From contig NZ_RQER01000007.1 of the NCBI RefSeq assembly GCF_004770615.1, positions 376,367-440,366 on the forward strand: a stretch of DNA of 64,000 bases, read 5' to 3'. Source of the stretch: Leptospira langatensis (GTDB taxonomy: Bacteria; Spirochaetota; Leptospiria; Leptospirales; Leptospiraceae). The translations under genes were made by a program, and so were the position numbers. Positions 30,893 through 40,923 of the stretch are shown piece after piece. Below the pieces are notes generated by a model. The model saw only the letters and a list, made by a program, of their open reading frames with translations, was not told the DNA's origin and made no database searches. How positions within the stretch are numbered: position 1 is the first letter of the stretch; each line of letters opens with the position of its first letter.

Positions 30893-32650
30893 TCAAAATC
30901 TGGAGTTCGACAATTTCCAAAGATTGATCTTTTCCTGGTTCTCTTCCACAAACTTCAGAGATTTAGATGGATCTTCTTCTGAAAAGGAGAAGATCTTAAT
31001 ATTCTCGCAATTGAGGACTTCTTTCGGTTGTCCGAAAGTTTCTATCACCTTCTTCTCATCCAATCCGTCGAGGATCGCAAATCTATACTGCTCTTTTCTT
31101 TCGAACCAGCTCAGATTATTCTGCCAATAGAAAAGCATCAGATCGTACAAATAATCGTCCGGCTCCAATTTTTGCTGAGAGAAGATACGCATCGGTCTTA
31201 CATACCAGAAACTGGCGAGTCCCCTCTTCCAATTCCTTTCCCGAGCATACTTGTCCAAACAGTCCAACTTGGGAGAAGAATAAACCAGTCCGATCCCTTG
31301 GGAGATCGAAAACAAAGATAGTGAGCCGATCAATACAAGAAGAAGGATCCCTAAAGCAACCCTTCTATTCGGATGATCCGCTAGCTTTCGCAGAACTAAA
31401 AAGCTCAGTCCGAGAGAAGAAAGTAAAATACTTCCGAAATAACGACCGATCTCCTGGATCCCTTCTCTTCCCGTAAACCCTAAGGAAAATCCGTAGCACA
31501 AGAACAAAACCGGGACCAGTATTCCTAAGGATAAAAATAGAAATTCTAACTCTCTCGACTTTGTATTCTCGACTTCTCTTTCTTTCTCACGTGATTTTCT
31601 TACTTTATCTTCTTCTCTTACTTCTTTAAGAGACTCTCTTTCTTTTTCGTCCTCTCTTCCTACACCGGACTTTCTTGCATTTATCTCTTCTTCTTTTTTA
31701 CGAAGTACATACAAAGCCGTCCCGCACAAAAGCAAGACCACCAGATAGATCCAGTTCTCTCTCGTAAACACCAGGAAAGAATGGAATAAATTATAAATTT
31801 CTAATTTTGCAGTTTTAGATCCGTTTCCGACGTTTGCGGAAACCAGGGTCCCTGGAAAAAATACGAATGGATTCTTCCTAAGGGCCTGGTAGGCAATTCT
31901 TGCAAATACGATCCCAAGAAAGATCGGAAAATAGAAATAAGCGATCCTCTTTGCCTTCAGTAGATTCCTTTCTCGGAGCAATTGAAAGAGATGCAAGGAA
32001 AGGAGTGGGACCAAGTAGTACGGCAGAAAGATCAGATCGCTAAGCGCAAATACAAACACGAAAAAGGCCAGCACACAGAAACTTTTTGCATTCTTCTTTT
32101 CTTCCCATTGATAATAGAAAGCCCAAGCCCAAGAGAGAGAGGTAAGATTCCCTCCATGAAACCCCGGAAGGAATACGAACAGGTCTTTTTTAAAAAAGAA
32201 TAATATACTTCCCGCAAAATATCCGAACGCAAGCAGGACAGCAGATCTTTGGATCCCGAATTCTTCTTTATATACTGTCTTGAGTAAATAAAGGATCCCG
32301 AATAGGACCAGGCTCCATTGCAAGAATGCGTACGTAAGATGAGTGGCCTCCCAGGCTCCTTTTCCCAAAAACAAGTAAATGGTTCTCAGTCCAAAATACT
32401 GGACTAAATCCGGGAAAAAATACAAGGCAGGGGTCCAGATCCAACCCTTCAGAGTGATTAAAAAGTTTGCGGTCGATTTTAGAAAAAGTTCCTGGTAAAT
32501 TACGGAAAAGAAAAGAGAATCTGCGTTATAGAAAACGTTCGATAGGGACGGATCCAAGGCGACCCTTCCTAAAGATAGGATCAGCCCAAGGGCCCCCAAC
32601 ACAGGAAGTAAAAGGAAGAAAATCCGATTTTGCAAAAAAGATCCGCCCAA
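30893..32650 (-). CDS. Large multi-pass membrane protein of unknown function
   Basis: The 585-residue product has some ten to twelve hydrophobic helices and resembles polytopic membrane proteins of the glycosyltransferase C or DUF type, although no DxD-type motif stands out in the first loop. A highly charged segment of about 55 residues (roughly 330-385, rich in Glu, Lys and Arg) splits the protein into two membrane halves. The C-terminal 130 residues are soluble and contain DYLYDLMLFYWQNNLSWFERKEQY. The start is uncertain: TTG at 32650 and a second TTG five codons later are the options. Function unknown. Confidence 0.7.
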   Translation of the reverse strand: MGGSFLQNRIFFLLLPVLGALGLILSLGRVALDPSLSNVFYNADSLFFSVIYQELFLKSTANFLITLKGWIWTPALYFFPDLVQYFGLRTIYLFLGKGAWEATHLTYAFLQWSLVLFGILYLLKTVYKEEFGIQRSAVLLAFGYFAGSILFFFKKDLFVFLPGFHGGNLTSLSWAWAFYYQWEEKKNAKSFCVLAFFVFVFALSDLIFLPYYLVPLLSLHLFQLLRERNLLKAKRIAYFYFPIFLGIVFARIAYQALRKNPFVFFPGTLVSANVGNGSKTAKLEIYNLFHSFLVFTRENWIYLVVLLLCGTALYVLRKKEEEINARKSGVGREDEKERESLKEVREEDKVRKSREKEREVENTKSRELEFLFLSLGILVPVLFLCYGFSLGFTGREGIQEIGRYFGSILLSSLGLSFLVLRKLADHPNRRVALGILLLVLIGSLSLFSISQGIGLVYSSPKLDCLDKYARERNWKRGLASFWYVRPMRIFSQQKLEPDDYLYDLMLFYWQNNLSWFERKEQYRFAILDGLDEKKVIETFGQPKEVLNCENIKIFSFSEEDPSKSLKFVEENQEKINLWKLSNSRF

Positions 32651-32715
32651 AGAAAATACCTGAATGTGAATTTTACTTTTTTGTCACTTTAGGCAAGCCG
32701 ATTTCGAAATCCCAA

Positions 32716-32733
32716 ATGAGCACACGAGTTTGA
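32716..32733 (+). other. Five-codon upstream open frame overlapping the start at 32730
   Basis: An ATG at 32716 opens MSTRV and stops with TGA at 32731-32733, overlapping the TTG start codon of the next gene (TTTGA). Such overlap permits termination-reinitiation coupling at an otherwise weak TTG start. It may equally be coincidence. Confidence 0.3.
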
Positions 32734-35027
32734 ACCTACCGATCGTATCTTCCTATTTTAAATGGCTTCGCAATGAAGCGCCTGAAAACGATAAGGAAAC
32801 CTATCCTGAGCTGGATCCAAGTTCTCAAACTTCCATGCCCGGTTTGTTCATTGCCGGGGATCTCACGGGTCTTCCACTTCTGAAATATGCGGTCCAAAGC
32901 GGAACAGAGGTAGTCGCAAATCTTCCGAAAACTTCTCCGCTTAAATCCAAGACGGATCTGGATCTTGTGATCATAGGCGCAGGTCCTTCCGGAGTCGCCG
33001 CCGGGATACAGGCCAAAAAGCAAGGATTGAAATTTATCATCCTGGAAGCAAATCGTCCCTTTCATACTATTACGAGTTATCCGAAAGGGAAGCCTATCTT
33101 TGCGGAACCGGAAGACTTGCATCCAAACTCTCCCCTGCACATCCAAAACGGGACCAAGGAAGAACTTCTTTTCTCTCTGCAATCTATATTAAAAAAAGAG
33201 AATCTTCCGATCCGAGAAGGTGAGAAGGTCGAGTCCGTGCTTCCGATAGTACAAGACAACTCTTCATTTGCCAAGACCGGATCCGGAAGTCTCTTTAAGA
33301 CCAGAACGGAATCCGGAAAGGAATTCATTTCCACCTATGTGATCCTTTCCATCGGAAAATCGGGAGATAGCAGAAGGCTCGGGATCAAGGGAGAAGATTC
33401 CGAAAACGTATACCATCGATTGATCGATCCCGCCGACTTCAAAGACCAAAAGACATTGGTGATCGGTGGAGGGGATAGCGCTATTGAAGCGGCACTTTCT
33501 CTTTCGGGGATCGCCTCTTCCGTAACCCTTGCCTACCGAGAGAAGGAACTAGTCCGTCCTAAAGAAGAGAATAAAGTCCTATTCCAAAAAGCAGTAACAG
33601 AAAATAAGATCCGATTTCTTTCCAATACGCAGACAGAAGAATTCCAACAGAAAAAAGTAAAATGGAAACAAGCCGGCTCGACTCACACGGAAGAGATAGA
33701 TTCCTCCCTGGTTTTGATCGGCTCCGAGCCTCCTCTTTCCTTTTTAAAAAGGATTGGGATCCGGATCCAAAATCGATTCCAGCTTACGGATATCCTCGGC
33801 TTTATTTCTCTCTTTTCTTTTTCCGTGTTTCTGTATTTCGGAAAGAGCGCTTTCTATTATTATAATTGGTATTTTACCGCTTCCACGATCGGCCTGGTGG
33901 TTTTCGGTCTTTCTACTCTGGCCTTATTTGCCAAGAGGATTCCTTCGATCCGGTTCCAATGGAAATGGAAAACATTCCGAAATCTTTATTTAACCCTCGC
34001 CGCCTTGTATTTCATTACGGTGTACGCAAGCGCAAAGTACTTAGGCTTTCTTCTGTTCGATAAGTATCCTAGTTTTCATTATACGATCCTATACTCCACA
34101 ACCATTCTGTTCTTTGGGATCAGAAGGATGAAAGTTCGTCCTACACCCTATATCAAACGACAGACCATTACATTGATCCTGATCCAGATCTTTCCCTTAT
34201 TCTTGCTACCGGAGATCATTTTACCTTTCTTAGGAGGCCATGGCCTTCTGGGAGCTAAGGACGGATTTCTTCTCACTCAGGTATTTCCGGATGGAGCCTA
34301 TTGGAAGGCGTACGGTTTCGTTCTGGCCTGGCCTTTGAATATGGGAGTTCTGTATGACGGCGGGATCACCGCCTTCTGGGTCATTTACGGATTTCTAATG
34401 AGCTTTGCTCTCATCCCATATCTCGTATACAGATTCGGGAAAGGTGCCTATTGCGGTTGGATCTGTTCCTGCGGAGGTCTCGCTGAAACTCTGGGAGACG
34501 AGTACAGGACCAGAATGCCTCACGGAAAGTTGGCTTATAAACTGGAACATTCGGGGCAATGGATCTTATTAGCGGCTGTTCTGCTTACAATCGCAAAATT
34601 ACTAGGGAGCCATCTGCCTCTTCTTGGGATCCTGGAATTCGGAGCGGACTCGGTAAAACTATATTACGATTTAATTGTGGACCTAGGACTAGGAGGAGTG
34701 GTCGGAGTAGGGGCCTATTTCATGTTCTCCGGTAGGATCTGGTGTAGGATGTTCTGTCCTCTCTCCGCACTCATGCATATCTATGCAAAGTTCAGTAGAT
34801 TCAGGATCTTCTCTGAAAAGAAAAGATGTATCTCTTGCAATATTTGCACTTCCGTTTGCCACCAAGGGATCGATGTGATGAATTATGCGAACAGAGGAAG
34901 AGCAATGGATAGCGTACAATGTGTTCGCTGCTCCGCCTGTGTAGTGAGCTGCCCCACCCAAGTGCTTAGCTTTGGCGAGCTTAAGAATGGCAAACCTGTA
35001 TTAGATAAACTAAAAGCAACTCTTTGA
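32730..35027 (+). CDS. Flavin NAD(P)-oxidoreductase fused to a NapH/NosR-like membrane polyferredoxin
   Basis: The 765-residue protein joins two modules. The first (about 1-340) is a thioredoxin-reductase-like flavoprotein with FAD motif GAGPSG (83-88) and NAD(P) motif GGGDSAIE near 246. It is preceded by a 70-residue segment with PGLFIAGDLTG, which resembles the FAD-binding GD motif found at the C-terminus of such enzymes. The second (about 345-765) has six or so membrane helices, the CGWICSCGG and WCRMFCPLSA cysteine motifs, and two 4Fe-4S clusters at C700-C703-C706-C710 and C731-C734-C737-C741. It should carry electrons from NAD(P)H through FAD and iron-sulfur clusters at the membrane. The start is a TTG with a poor ribosome-binding site. 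Confidence 0.85.
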   Translation: MNLPIVSSYFKWLRNEAPENDKETYPELDPSSQTSMPGLFIAGDLTGLPLLKYAVQSGTEVVANLPKTSPLKSKTDLDLVIIGAGPSGVAAGIQAKKQGLKFIILEANRPFHTITSYPKGKPIFAEPEDLHPNSPLHIQNGTKEELLFSLQSILKKENLPIREGEKVESVLPIVQDNSSFAKTGSGSLFKTRTESGKEFISTYVILSIGKSGDSRRLGIKGEDSENVYHRLIDPADFKDQKTLVIGGGDSAIEAALSLSGIASSVTLAYREKELVRPKEENKVLFQKAVTENKIRFLSNTQTEEFQQKKVKWKQAGSTHTEEIDSSLVLIGSEPPLSFLKRIGIRIQNRFQLTDILGFISLFSFSVFLYFGKSAFYYYNWYFTASTIGLVVFGLSTLALFAKRIPSIRFQWKWKTFRNLYLTLAALYFITVYASAKYLGFLLFDKYPSFHYTILYSTTILFFGIRRMKVRPTPYIKRQTITLILIQIFPLFLLPEIILPFLGGHGLLGAKDGFLLTQVFPDGAYWKAYGFVLAWPLNMGVLYDGGITAFWVIYGFLMSFALIPYLVYRFGKGAYCGWICSCGGLAETLGDEYRTRMPHGKLAYKLEHSGQWILLAAVLLTIAKLLGSHLPLLGILEFGADSVKLYYDLIVDLGLGGVVGVGAYFMFSGRIWCRMFCPLSALMHIYAKFSRFRIFSEKKRCISCNICTSVCHQGIDVMNYANRGRAMDSVQCVRCSACVVSCPTQVLSFGELKNGKPVLDKLKATL

Positions 35028-35032
35028 GGGAA

Positions 35033-35260
35033 CTATTTGATGATCCCGCTGGCCTTCAGCTCTTGGTCGGTCAAACCGGTCACTCTTCTTACTATGATCA
35101 GTTCGATCCCTTTTTGGATCATCTTTCTTGCGACTTCCAATCTCGCTTCTGACTTTAAGGCTTCGGCTACCGACACATTCGCTCCAAACGACAGCTCCCG
35201 ATATGGATGGAAGCTTCGCTTATGCTGGATTAGACGATCGATTTTCTTTTGTAAATAAAT
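35033..35260 (-). pseudogene. Remnant of an Rpn-type nuclease/putative transposase gene
   Basis: On the minus strand a frame is open between a stop at 35261-35263 and a TAG at 35033-35035, but it has no start codon and no 5' part. Its end reads EARLEVARKMIQKG followed by VRRVTGLTDQEL, which matches the C-terminal helical tail of Rpn-family recombination-promoting nucleases (PDDEXK transposase-like proteins). Only the last 75 residues or so remain, squeezed between the polyferredoxin gene and the TfoX gene. I call it a decayed fragment. Confidence 0.6.
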
Positions 35261-35352
35261 TTATTCAAAAGAGAAGGCCTTGTAACAATCGCTCTAACGA
35301 TCCCGATTTTTTCCTTGTCAATTTCTTGTATTTGCTCCAAACTTCCATCCCT

Positions 35353-35871
35353 ATGAGTTCTTTTCTAACGCATGTGCAGGACAGGCTGAAGGTTTGCGGT
35401 CCATTAACGTATAAAAATATGTTCGGCGGATACGGAGTATATTCCGGTTCCCAAATCTTTGCCATGGTCATCAAGGACCATCTCTACTTTCGAGTGGGGC
35501 CCAGTAACCAGGCCGAATACGAAGCCTCAGGCATGGCTCCCTTCTCTTATTCCGGTAAGGATGGCAAGATCGTTCGTGTTTCCTATTGGGAAGTTCCGGA
35601 AGAAATATTAGAAGATGATGAAGATCTGATCTTTTGGTTCCGAAAGTCTCTCGCAGAAGCGAATAAAGCTGCTTCTTTAAAGAAGAAGACTCCGTCCAAG
35701 AAAAAGGTCTCGAGATCCATCGCTCAGGTTGCAAAACGACTTTCTCCTAAGAAAAAAGCGGTTAAGAAGAAAACCTCTAAGCTTGTTTCTAAAAAGAAAA
35801 CAAGCAAAAAGCCTAACGCTAAGAAAGCTGCAAAGAAGAAGGTCGCTTCTAAAAAGAAAAGATCCCGCTGA
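35353..35871 (+). CDS. TfoX N-terminal domain protein with lysine-rich histone-like tail
   Basis: Residues 1-100 form a TfoX N-terminal domain: KNMFGGYGVYSGSQIFAMV, LYFRVG and SYWEVPEEILED are the hallmarks. The last 70 residues are almost entirely Lys, Ser, Ala and Thr, with repeated KKKxSKK and AKKAAKKK units like histone H1 or Hc1-type tails. I start at the ATG at 35353, giving 172 residues, because the extra 75 codons upstream are not conserved-looking and overlap the nuclease remnant. TfoX in gamma-proteobacteria regulates competence; here the tail suggests direct DNA binding. Function is inferred. Confidence 0.8.
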   Translation: MSSFLTHVQDRLKVCGPLTYKNMFGGYGVYSGSQIFAMVIKDHLYFRVGPSNQAEYEASGMAPFSYSGKDGKIVRVSYWEVPEEILEDDEDLIFWFRKSLAEANKAASLKKKTPSKKKVSRSIAQVAKRLSPKKKAVKKKTSKLVSKKKTSKKPNAKKAAKKKVASKKKRSR

Positions 35872-35879
35872 TCTATACG

Positions 35880-35985
35880 CGGAAGGGACGCGAAGGGTGA
35901 GACTCAGTCCCGGTTGCAAGACCGGGACCGAAGCGAACGCGAAGCCCGTAGCGGCCCGGTCGCGCGTAAGTGCGATCCGCCCAGA
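35880..35985. repeat. GC-rich structured intergenic element
   Basis: A GC-rich stretch unlike its surroundings follows the TfoX gene. It includes the hairpin GTCCCGGT-TGCAAG-ACCGGGAC (35907-35928) and several CGCGAAG/CGAAGCG motifs. There is no T-tract. It may be a member of the same class of extragenic repeats seen at 48829, 51995 and 53697, although the sequence is not the same. Confidence 0.4.
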
Positions 35986-36027
35986 TTTTTCATTTTACTT
36001 TAAATCTAAAAATCTTTTCGTGGAAGT

Positions 36028-36390
36028 ATGAAGTCGCGATGGTCCTGGTTACTCGTCTGCTACGCTTTGGTTTCGATACTAGTTCTTGCATGGAACTGCG
36101 GACCAACGTGTGAAATAAACGATTCAGCCGCATCTTCGCAAGCAGGTCCTTGTCACCAAGAACCGACCTCGGACGATTCTCAGGCCTGCGATTGGGACAC
36201 TGGCTCCTTATCGATCAAAGGCGATGGATCCGCAGTCTTTCAGTTAGTCGCTCCTTCTGTTTCCTATTGGTTTGTTTTCACCTCTTTGGATCTATTCTCA
36301 GGCTTGGAGAGTAAGTCCTTTCAAGCGATCCTACTTTCTTCCCATTTCTCTGCTGTATCCCATCTTTCTTTCATTCGCATTCTAGTATAA
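36028..36390 (+). CDS. Small exported protein at the head of a metal-efflux operon
   Basis: The 120-residue product has an N-terminal hydrophobic helix (about 8-24) followed by a Cys/His-bearing segment (WNCGPTC, GPCHQ, QACDWD), then a hydrophobic stretch and another around residue 75-95. It resembles the small, poorly conserved proteins that precede CzcC/CusC genes in bacterial metal-resistance operons. It is followed after 32 bases by the TolC-like gene. I recognise no named family; a periplasmic metal-binding or sensing role is speculation based on position and cysteines. Confidence 0.65.
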   Translation: MKSRWSWLLVCYALVSILVLAWNCGPTCEINDSAASSQAGPCHQEPTSDDSQACDWDTGSLSIKGDGSAVFQLVAPSVSYWFVFTSLDLFSGLESKSFQAILLSSHFSAVSHLSFIRILV

Positions 36391-36422
36391 TTCTCTCATA
36401 TTATAAATTTCTTTTTTATAAT

Positions 36423-37727
36423 GTGAGGTTTCTCGTGCGTTCTCTCTCTTTTGCAATTTTATTATTATTCGGTTGGGTGACGATCCTAACGTATCCTACA
36501 TTTTCGGAGACTCTTCCCAATCGGGATCTGGATCTGCGTTCCATCATGGATCTTGCGGAAAAGAATTCTCCCCTTCTTACCGCATTGCATTCGGATCTGG
36601 AGTCTCTCTTCTACAAAAGAAGGCAGGAAGGGAAAACACAAAACCCATCCGTCTTGATGGATTATGGTAGGAGGACTGCCGCGTCGGAAGCCGGTCCCGA
36701 ATACGCTCTGCAAATAGAACAGCCCATCTATTTTCCGGGCAGAAAGGAATTGAAACAACTTTTGGTGGATAACGATTCCAAGATCAAAGAGATCCAGCAG
36801 ATCGAGGCATTTAATTCTATCCGTTTGAGCTCTTTAAAATTCGCGTATAAGTATTTGGTCGCGGCGGAGAAGAGAAATCATGTGAAGGAACGTTTGCGTA
36901 GATTGTCCCTGATAGAGAATTATATCAGGGCAAGGCCGTTCTTCACTCCTCAGGCAAAAACGGATCTGTTCATTATAGAGACCAAGATCCTCGCTCTCAG
37001 AAAACATTTTAACGATCTGGAGCTGGGAGCCGCCAAGGACTTCGAATCCATGAATTTGTATCTAAGATTGGATTCAATCCCTACTTTACGAATTCCTTAT
37101 TTTAGGGACGGAGTAAAATTCCAATTCGACGAGATCCAAAAGAAAGCGGTCTCTCAAAATCCTTCCGTTCTTGCGGCAAGAGGAGAATTGGAGAAGGCGA
37201 GAACGGAGCTTCGCTTGGCGAATTTGGAAAAGTATCCGGACTATACTGTCATGAGCCAGGTCGGAGAAGACCGTTCCGGGGTCGCCAACCGTTTCTACGA
37301 TTTCGGTCTGAAATTCAGGATCCCTGTTTGGGACCAGTTCCAGAACAAGGTGGCCGCGGCGGAGACCAACTTGAAGTCAAAACAAGATCGACTTACATAT
37401 CAAGAAACTCTAATCAATACTTCCTTTAAGCAATCCTATCTGGATTACGAACAATCTAAAATGAATTTGAAATTATACGGACTGAACCAGTTGGATCGGA
37501 TCGATAAGGATCTGAATTTCGCCGACCTTGAATTCAAGAAAGGAAGGATCCAACTCGTCAGCTATCTGGAATTAGAGAACCAATTGCACGAGACCCACCA
37601 CGCCATTTTGGACGCACAAATGAGCCATGTGGAAACCTTATTGAGCCTGCTTTATATCATTAACGAAAAAGACATCTTAGGAGTTTTAGGAAATGCTAGC
37701 CAGACTTTTGAATATCAGCCTAAATAA
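36423..37727 (+). CDS. TolC family outer-membrane efflux protein, CzcC/CusC-like
   Basis: The 434-residue protein has a signal peptide and two long alpha-helical coiled-coil halves characteristic of outer-membrane efflux ducts. The repeats show as [15 protein letters not shown] and [33 protein letters not shown], and [25 protein letters not shown] closes the second half. The start is a GTG at 36423, or a second GTG at 36435. Its 3' end overlaps the CzcA-like gene by 35 bases in another frame, so the two are tightly coupled. Its direct neighbour is the inner-membrane pump and not an adaptor. Confidence 0.88.
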   Translation: MRFLVRSLSFAILLLFGWVTILTYPTFSETLPNRDLDLRSIMDLAEKNSPLLTALHSDLESLFYKRRQEGKTQNPSVLMDYGRRTAASEAGPEYALQIEQPIYFPGRKELKQLLVDNDSKIKEIQQIEAFNSIRLSSLKFAYKYLVAAEKRNHVKERLRRLSLIENYIRARPFFTPQAKTDLFIIETKILALRKHFNDLELGAAKDFESMNLYLRLDSIPTLRIPYFRDGVKFQFDEIQKKAVSQNPSVLAARGELEKARTELRLANLEKYPDYTVMSQVGEDRSGVANRFYDFGLKFRIPVWDQFQNKVAAAETNLKSKQDRLTYQETLINTSFKQSYLDYEQSKMNLKLYGLNQLDRIDKDLNFADLEFKKGRIQLVSYLELENQLHETHHAILDAQMSHVETLLSLLYIINEKDILGVLGNASQTFEYQPK

Positions 37728-40700
37728 TCCGTTCTTATCCGTAGGAGTAGTTTCCTTCTTATTCCTTTTCTCTTTCTATTCGATGAAAGAGGTCCCTATA
37801 GACGCGGTACCCGATATTACGAATGCGCAGGTCATAGTTACCACGGACACTGGCTCCTTGGATCCGGAACAAGTGGAGAAGGTGGTGACCTTTCCTTTGG
37901 AAACGGAGCTTATGGGACTTCCTCATTTGATCGACGTTCGCTCCGTATCTAAATTCGGTTTATCTAATATTTCTCTTATCTTCAAGGAAGGAACGGATAT
38001 CTATCAGGCTCGAGCCATGGTCTTAGAGAGGATTTCCAGCGCGAAGGATAAACTCCCGAAAGGACTTTCTCCCTCTATTGTTCCGAATACCACAGGGCTC
38101 GGTGAGATCTTTTTCTATTCCGTCGAGGCAAAGCCCGACTCCAAATTGTCCCGTCTTCCGGAAGCGGACAGGCTTCTGTATCTTCGGACCGTCCAAGATT
38201 ATACGGTCCGTCCTCAACTAAAGGCCTTGGTCCCCGGGATCGTAGAAGTGGATTCCAACGGAGGATATGAGAAAGAGATCCATATAGATCTGAATCCTAC
38301 CAAAATGAAAAAATGGGGGATTTCCATAGACCAACTCGTAAAGGAACTATCCACCGTCGGAGAAAGTTTCGGCGGAGGCTTCATCGAGAATAACGGGAAG
38401 ATCTCCATCGTACGAGCGTACGGCTTAAAGAAGAATCTAAACGAACTCTCTACAATCGCAGTCAGACGTTCCTTGGTGGGAGTTCCGATCCGGGTATCGG
38501 ACATCGCTCAAGTGAACGAACACGGAAGCCTACGTTTAGGCGGAGCGAGCTCCAACGGAAAAGAGATCGTGCTCGGTACAGCTCTCATGTTGAGAGGAGA
38601 GAATAGCTTCCGGGTCAATGAGGACTTAAACCAAGCAGTAAAAAAACTAAGCCTCCCCGAAGACGTAACCGTTCGAGTCCTATTAGAAAGATCCTTTCTG
38701 ATAGAATCCACCATCCAAACAGTCGTAAAGAATCTGGCAGAAGGAGCGGTCCTAGTGATCCTGACCCTTTTTCTAATCCTGCTGAATCTTCGTGCGTCAC
38801 TCATCGTTGCATTGATCATTCCCGGCTCCATGCTTCTTGCTTCCATATGCATGAGAATGTTCGGGATCTCCGCCAACTTAATGAGCCTAGGCGCCATCGA
38901 TTTCGGGTTACTAGTGGATGCTTCTATCGTGATCACGGAGAACGTCTTAACTAAATTCGAGTCCGGAAAATTTAAGAATAACCAGGAGAAGAGACAAGCA
39001 ATCTTGGATTCCTCTGTGGAAGTATTGAAGCCTGTGTCCTTCGGGATACTGATCATCATGCTGGTTTATGTGCCAATCTTAACTCTGGATGGGATCCCTG
39101 GTAGAATGTTCCGTCCTATGGCGGAGACGGTCCTTCTCGCGCTCGGGTTCAGCTTACTCCTCGCGGTCTTCTTCCTTCCCCCTTTATTGTATTTCTTTCT
39201 TTCTCCGGAAAGCGTAGCCTCCCACAAGAAGAATAAGGATAATAAGATCGTAATATGGTATTCCAAATACCTTCCTAAGCTTTTGGAACAACCCGGCAAG
39301 ATCGTTTTGTATTCTCTTCTATTCTTCGCGGTCTCGCTTCTTATCTATTTTAGAATGGGAACGGTTTTCCTACCGAAGCTGATGGAAGGGGACCTCATGC
39401 TCGTGGTAGTGAGAGAAGGAAATACAGGAATAGAGGAAAGCCTAAAGGAACAAAAGGAACTGGAACTTCTTCTGAAACAAATGCCGGAGGTGGACAGCGT
39501 ATTCTCTCGGATCGGGACGAGCTCAGTGGCGAACGATCCTATGGGGCCTTTCAATGCGGATACATTCGTCATTCTCAAAAAGGATTCCCTTTCCGGTCTG
39601 ATGAAAAATAAGGAAACCTGGGACGATTTCTTGAATAAGATCCTAAAACAGGTCCACGAAAGATTTCCTGAATCGGAACTCACCTTAAGCCAACCCTTAG
39701 AAGCCAGATTCAACGAATTATTGGAAGGAAGTCGGGCCGATATCAGCGTTCGGATCCTAGGAAAGGACCTGAATGTTCTATTAGAATTACAGGAAAAACT
39801 AAAGGATACATTGGGCAAGATACCGGGAGCCGCGGAAGTGGAATTGGATCCGATCATGGCCTTACGGAATTCCAGTGTGATCGATATCACTCCGGATTCA
39901 ACTAAATTAAAATATTATAATATATCCTTCCCTTCCTTCAATTCGGTAGTGGAAAGTTCCATGAGCGGATTCGAGTTGGGAGGATTCTACGAAGAGGAAG
40001 TGCGCTTCCCGATTATAATACGCCTTGCCGAGGAATTCAGGAATCGCGAGTCGGAATTGGGAGATATTAATGTAGGGACCGAGGACGGAGGAACCATTCC
40101 CATTAAACTCTTAGGTTCCATCCAAAAGAAAGAAAAGGTAATGACCATCTCCCGGAACAAATCCAGAAGATTTGTCGCAGTCTCCGTAAACCTAAGAGGG
40201 CGCGACTTGGAAGGATTTTATAAGGAAGCGCAAGAGAAGGTCTCCACCCTAGAGATCCCGCAAGGCTATTCCATCTTTTGGGGAGGGCAGATCGAGAACC
40301 TATCCAAGGCAAAAGAAAAACTCTCCGTCATCGTGCCGGCCACCTTGGTCATGATCTTTACGATCCTATACTTGGGCCTGCGATCCGTGAAACAGGCGCT
40401 TCTGGTTTTCTTCTGTGTTCCATTCGCGCTAACCGGAGGGATATGGTTCTTATTCTTGCGGGGAATGGACCTTAGCGTTTCCGCATTCGTGGGCTGCATT
40501 GCACTCTCGGGGATCGCGGTCCTGAACGGACTCGTGAAATTAGCCACCATAGATAGGATCCGAGAAGAAGGAAAACTCTCCGTCCGGGATGCAGTATTAC
40601 AGGGAGCGACGAGTCGGATCCGACCGGTCATCATGACGGCACTGGTTGCTTCCCTAGGATTCTTGCCGATGGCGTTCGGGAGCGGCTTAGGATCGGAGGT

Positions 40701-40803
40701 GCAAAAGCCTTTAGCCACAGTGGTGATCGGAGGGATCTTCTCTTCTACCATCCTGACCCTTGTCCTTTTGCCTGTATTCTATTACTGGCTAGAAAAAGAA
40801 TAG
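37693..40803 (+). CDS. CzcA/CusA-like heavy-metal RND efflux pump
   Basis: The 1036-residue inner-membrane proton/metal antiporter has twelve membrane helices with two large periplasmic loops. The heavy-metal subfamily is shown by [29 protein letters not shown], and the proton-relay segment [15 protein letters not shown] with Asp403 and Asp408 in helix 4. It probably exports Zn, Co, Cd, Cu or Ag, but the metal cannot be read. It overlaps the CzcC-like gene by 35 bases. No CzcB-type membrane fusion protein is encoded between or after these genes; a lipoprotein gene follows a terminator instead. Confidence 0.93.
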   Translation: MLARLLNISLNNPFLSVGVVSFLFLFSFYSMKEVPIDAVPDITNAQVIVTTDTGSLDPEQVEKVVTFPLETELMGLPHLIDVRSVSKFGLSNISLIFKEGTDIYQARAMVLERISSAKDKLPKGLSPSIVPNTTGLGEIFFYSVEAKPDSKLSRLPEADRLLYLRTVQDYTVRPQLKALVPGIVEVDSNGGYEKEIHIDLNPTKMKKWGISIDQLVKELSTVGESFGGGFIENNGKISIVRAYGLKKNLNELSTIAVRRSLVGVPIRVSDIAQVNEHGSLRLGGASSNGKEIVLGTALMLRGENSFRVNEDLNQAVKKLSLPEDVTVRVLLERSFLIESTIQTVVKNLAEGAVLVILTLFLILLNLRASLIVALIIPGSMLLASICMRMFGISANLMSLGAIDFGLLVDASIVITENVLTKFESGKFKNNQEKRQAILDSSVEVLKPVSFGILIIMLVYVPILTLDGIPGRMFRPMAETVLLALGFSLLLAVFFLPPLLYFFLSPESVASHKKNKDNKIVIWYSKYLPKLLEQPGKIVLYSLLFFAVSLLIYFRMGTVFLPKLMEGDLMLVVVREGNTGIEESLKEQKELELLLKQMPEVDSVFSRIGTSSVANDPMGPFNADTFVILKKDSLSGLMKNKETWDDFLNKILKQVHERFPESELTLSQPLEARFNELLEGSRADISVRILGKDLNVLLELQEKLKDTLGKIPGAAEVELDPIMALRNSSVIDITPDSTKLKYYNISFPSFNSVVESSMSGFELGGFYEEEVRFPIIIRLAEEFRNRESELGDINVGTEDGGTIPIKLLGSIQKKEKVMTISRNKSRRFVAVSVNLRGRDLEGFYKEAQEKVSTLEIPQGYSIFWGGQIENLSKAKEKLSVIVPATLVMIFTILYLGLRSVKQALLVFFCVPFALTGGIWFLFLRGMDLSVSAFVGCIALSGIAVLNGLVKLATIDRIREEGKLSVRDAVLQGATSRIRPVIMTALVASLGFLPMAFGSGLGSEVQKPLATVVIGGIFSSTILTLVLLPVFYYWLEKE

Positions 40804-40831
40804 AACCGTTCAAAAACGGATAGAGAGACCG

Positions 40832-40859
40832 GGGCCGAAGAAATTTATATCTTCGGCCC
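40832..40859 (+). terminator. Terminator of the metal-efflux operon
   Basis: The 10-bp stem GGGCCGAAGA/TCTTCGGCCC with an AT-rich 8-base loop is followed by GAATTTTCC. It is 29 bases beyond the CzcA-like stop codon. Confidence 0.8.
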
Positions 40860-40923
40860 GAATTTTCCAAAATTTTACGGAAATTTATTGCCCAATAGTT
40901 TGTTGTATAAGCGGAGTAATTGT

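Noticed and set aside
35037..35352. N-terminal extension of the TfoX protein from 35128
   Set aside because: The extension is not TfoX-like, overlaps the nuclease remnant and lacks a start signal; the ATG at 35353 begins the domain.
38508..39059. Long minus-strand open frame inside the CzcA-like gene
   Set aside because: It is the mirror of a strongly conserved pump gene, Arg/Ser-rich and without a ribosome-binding site.
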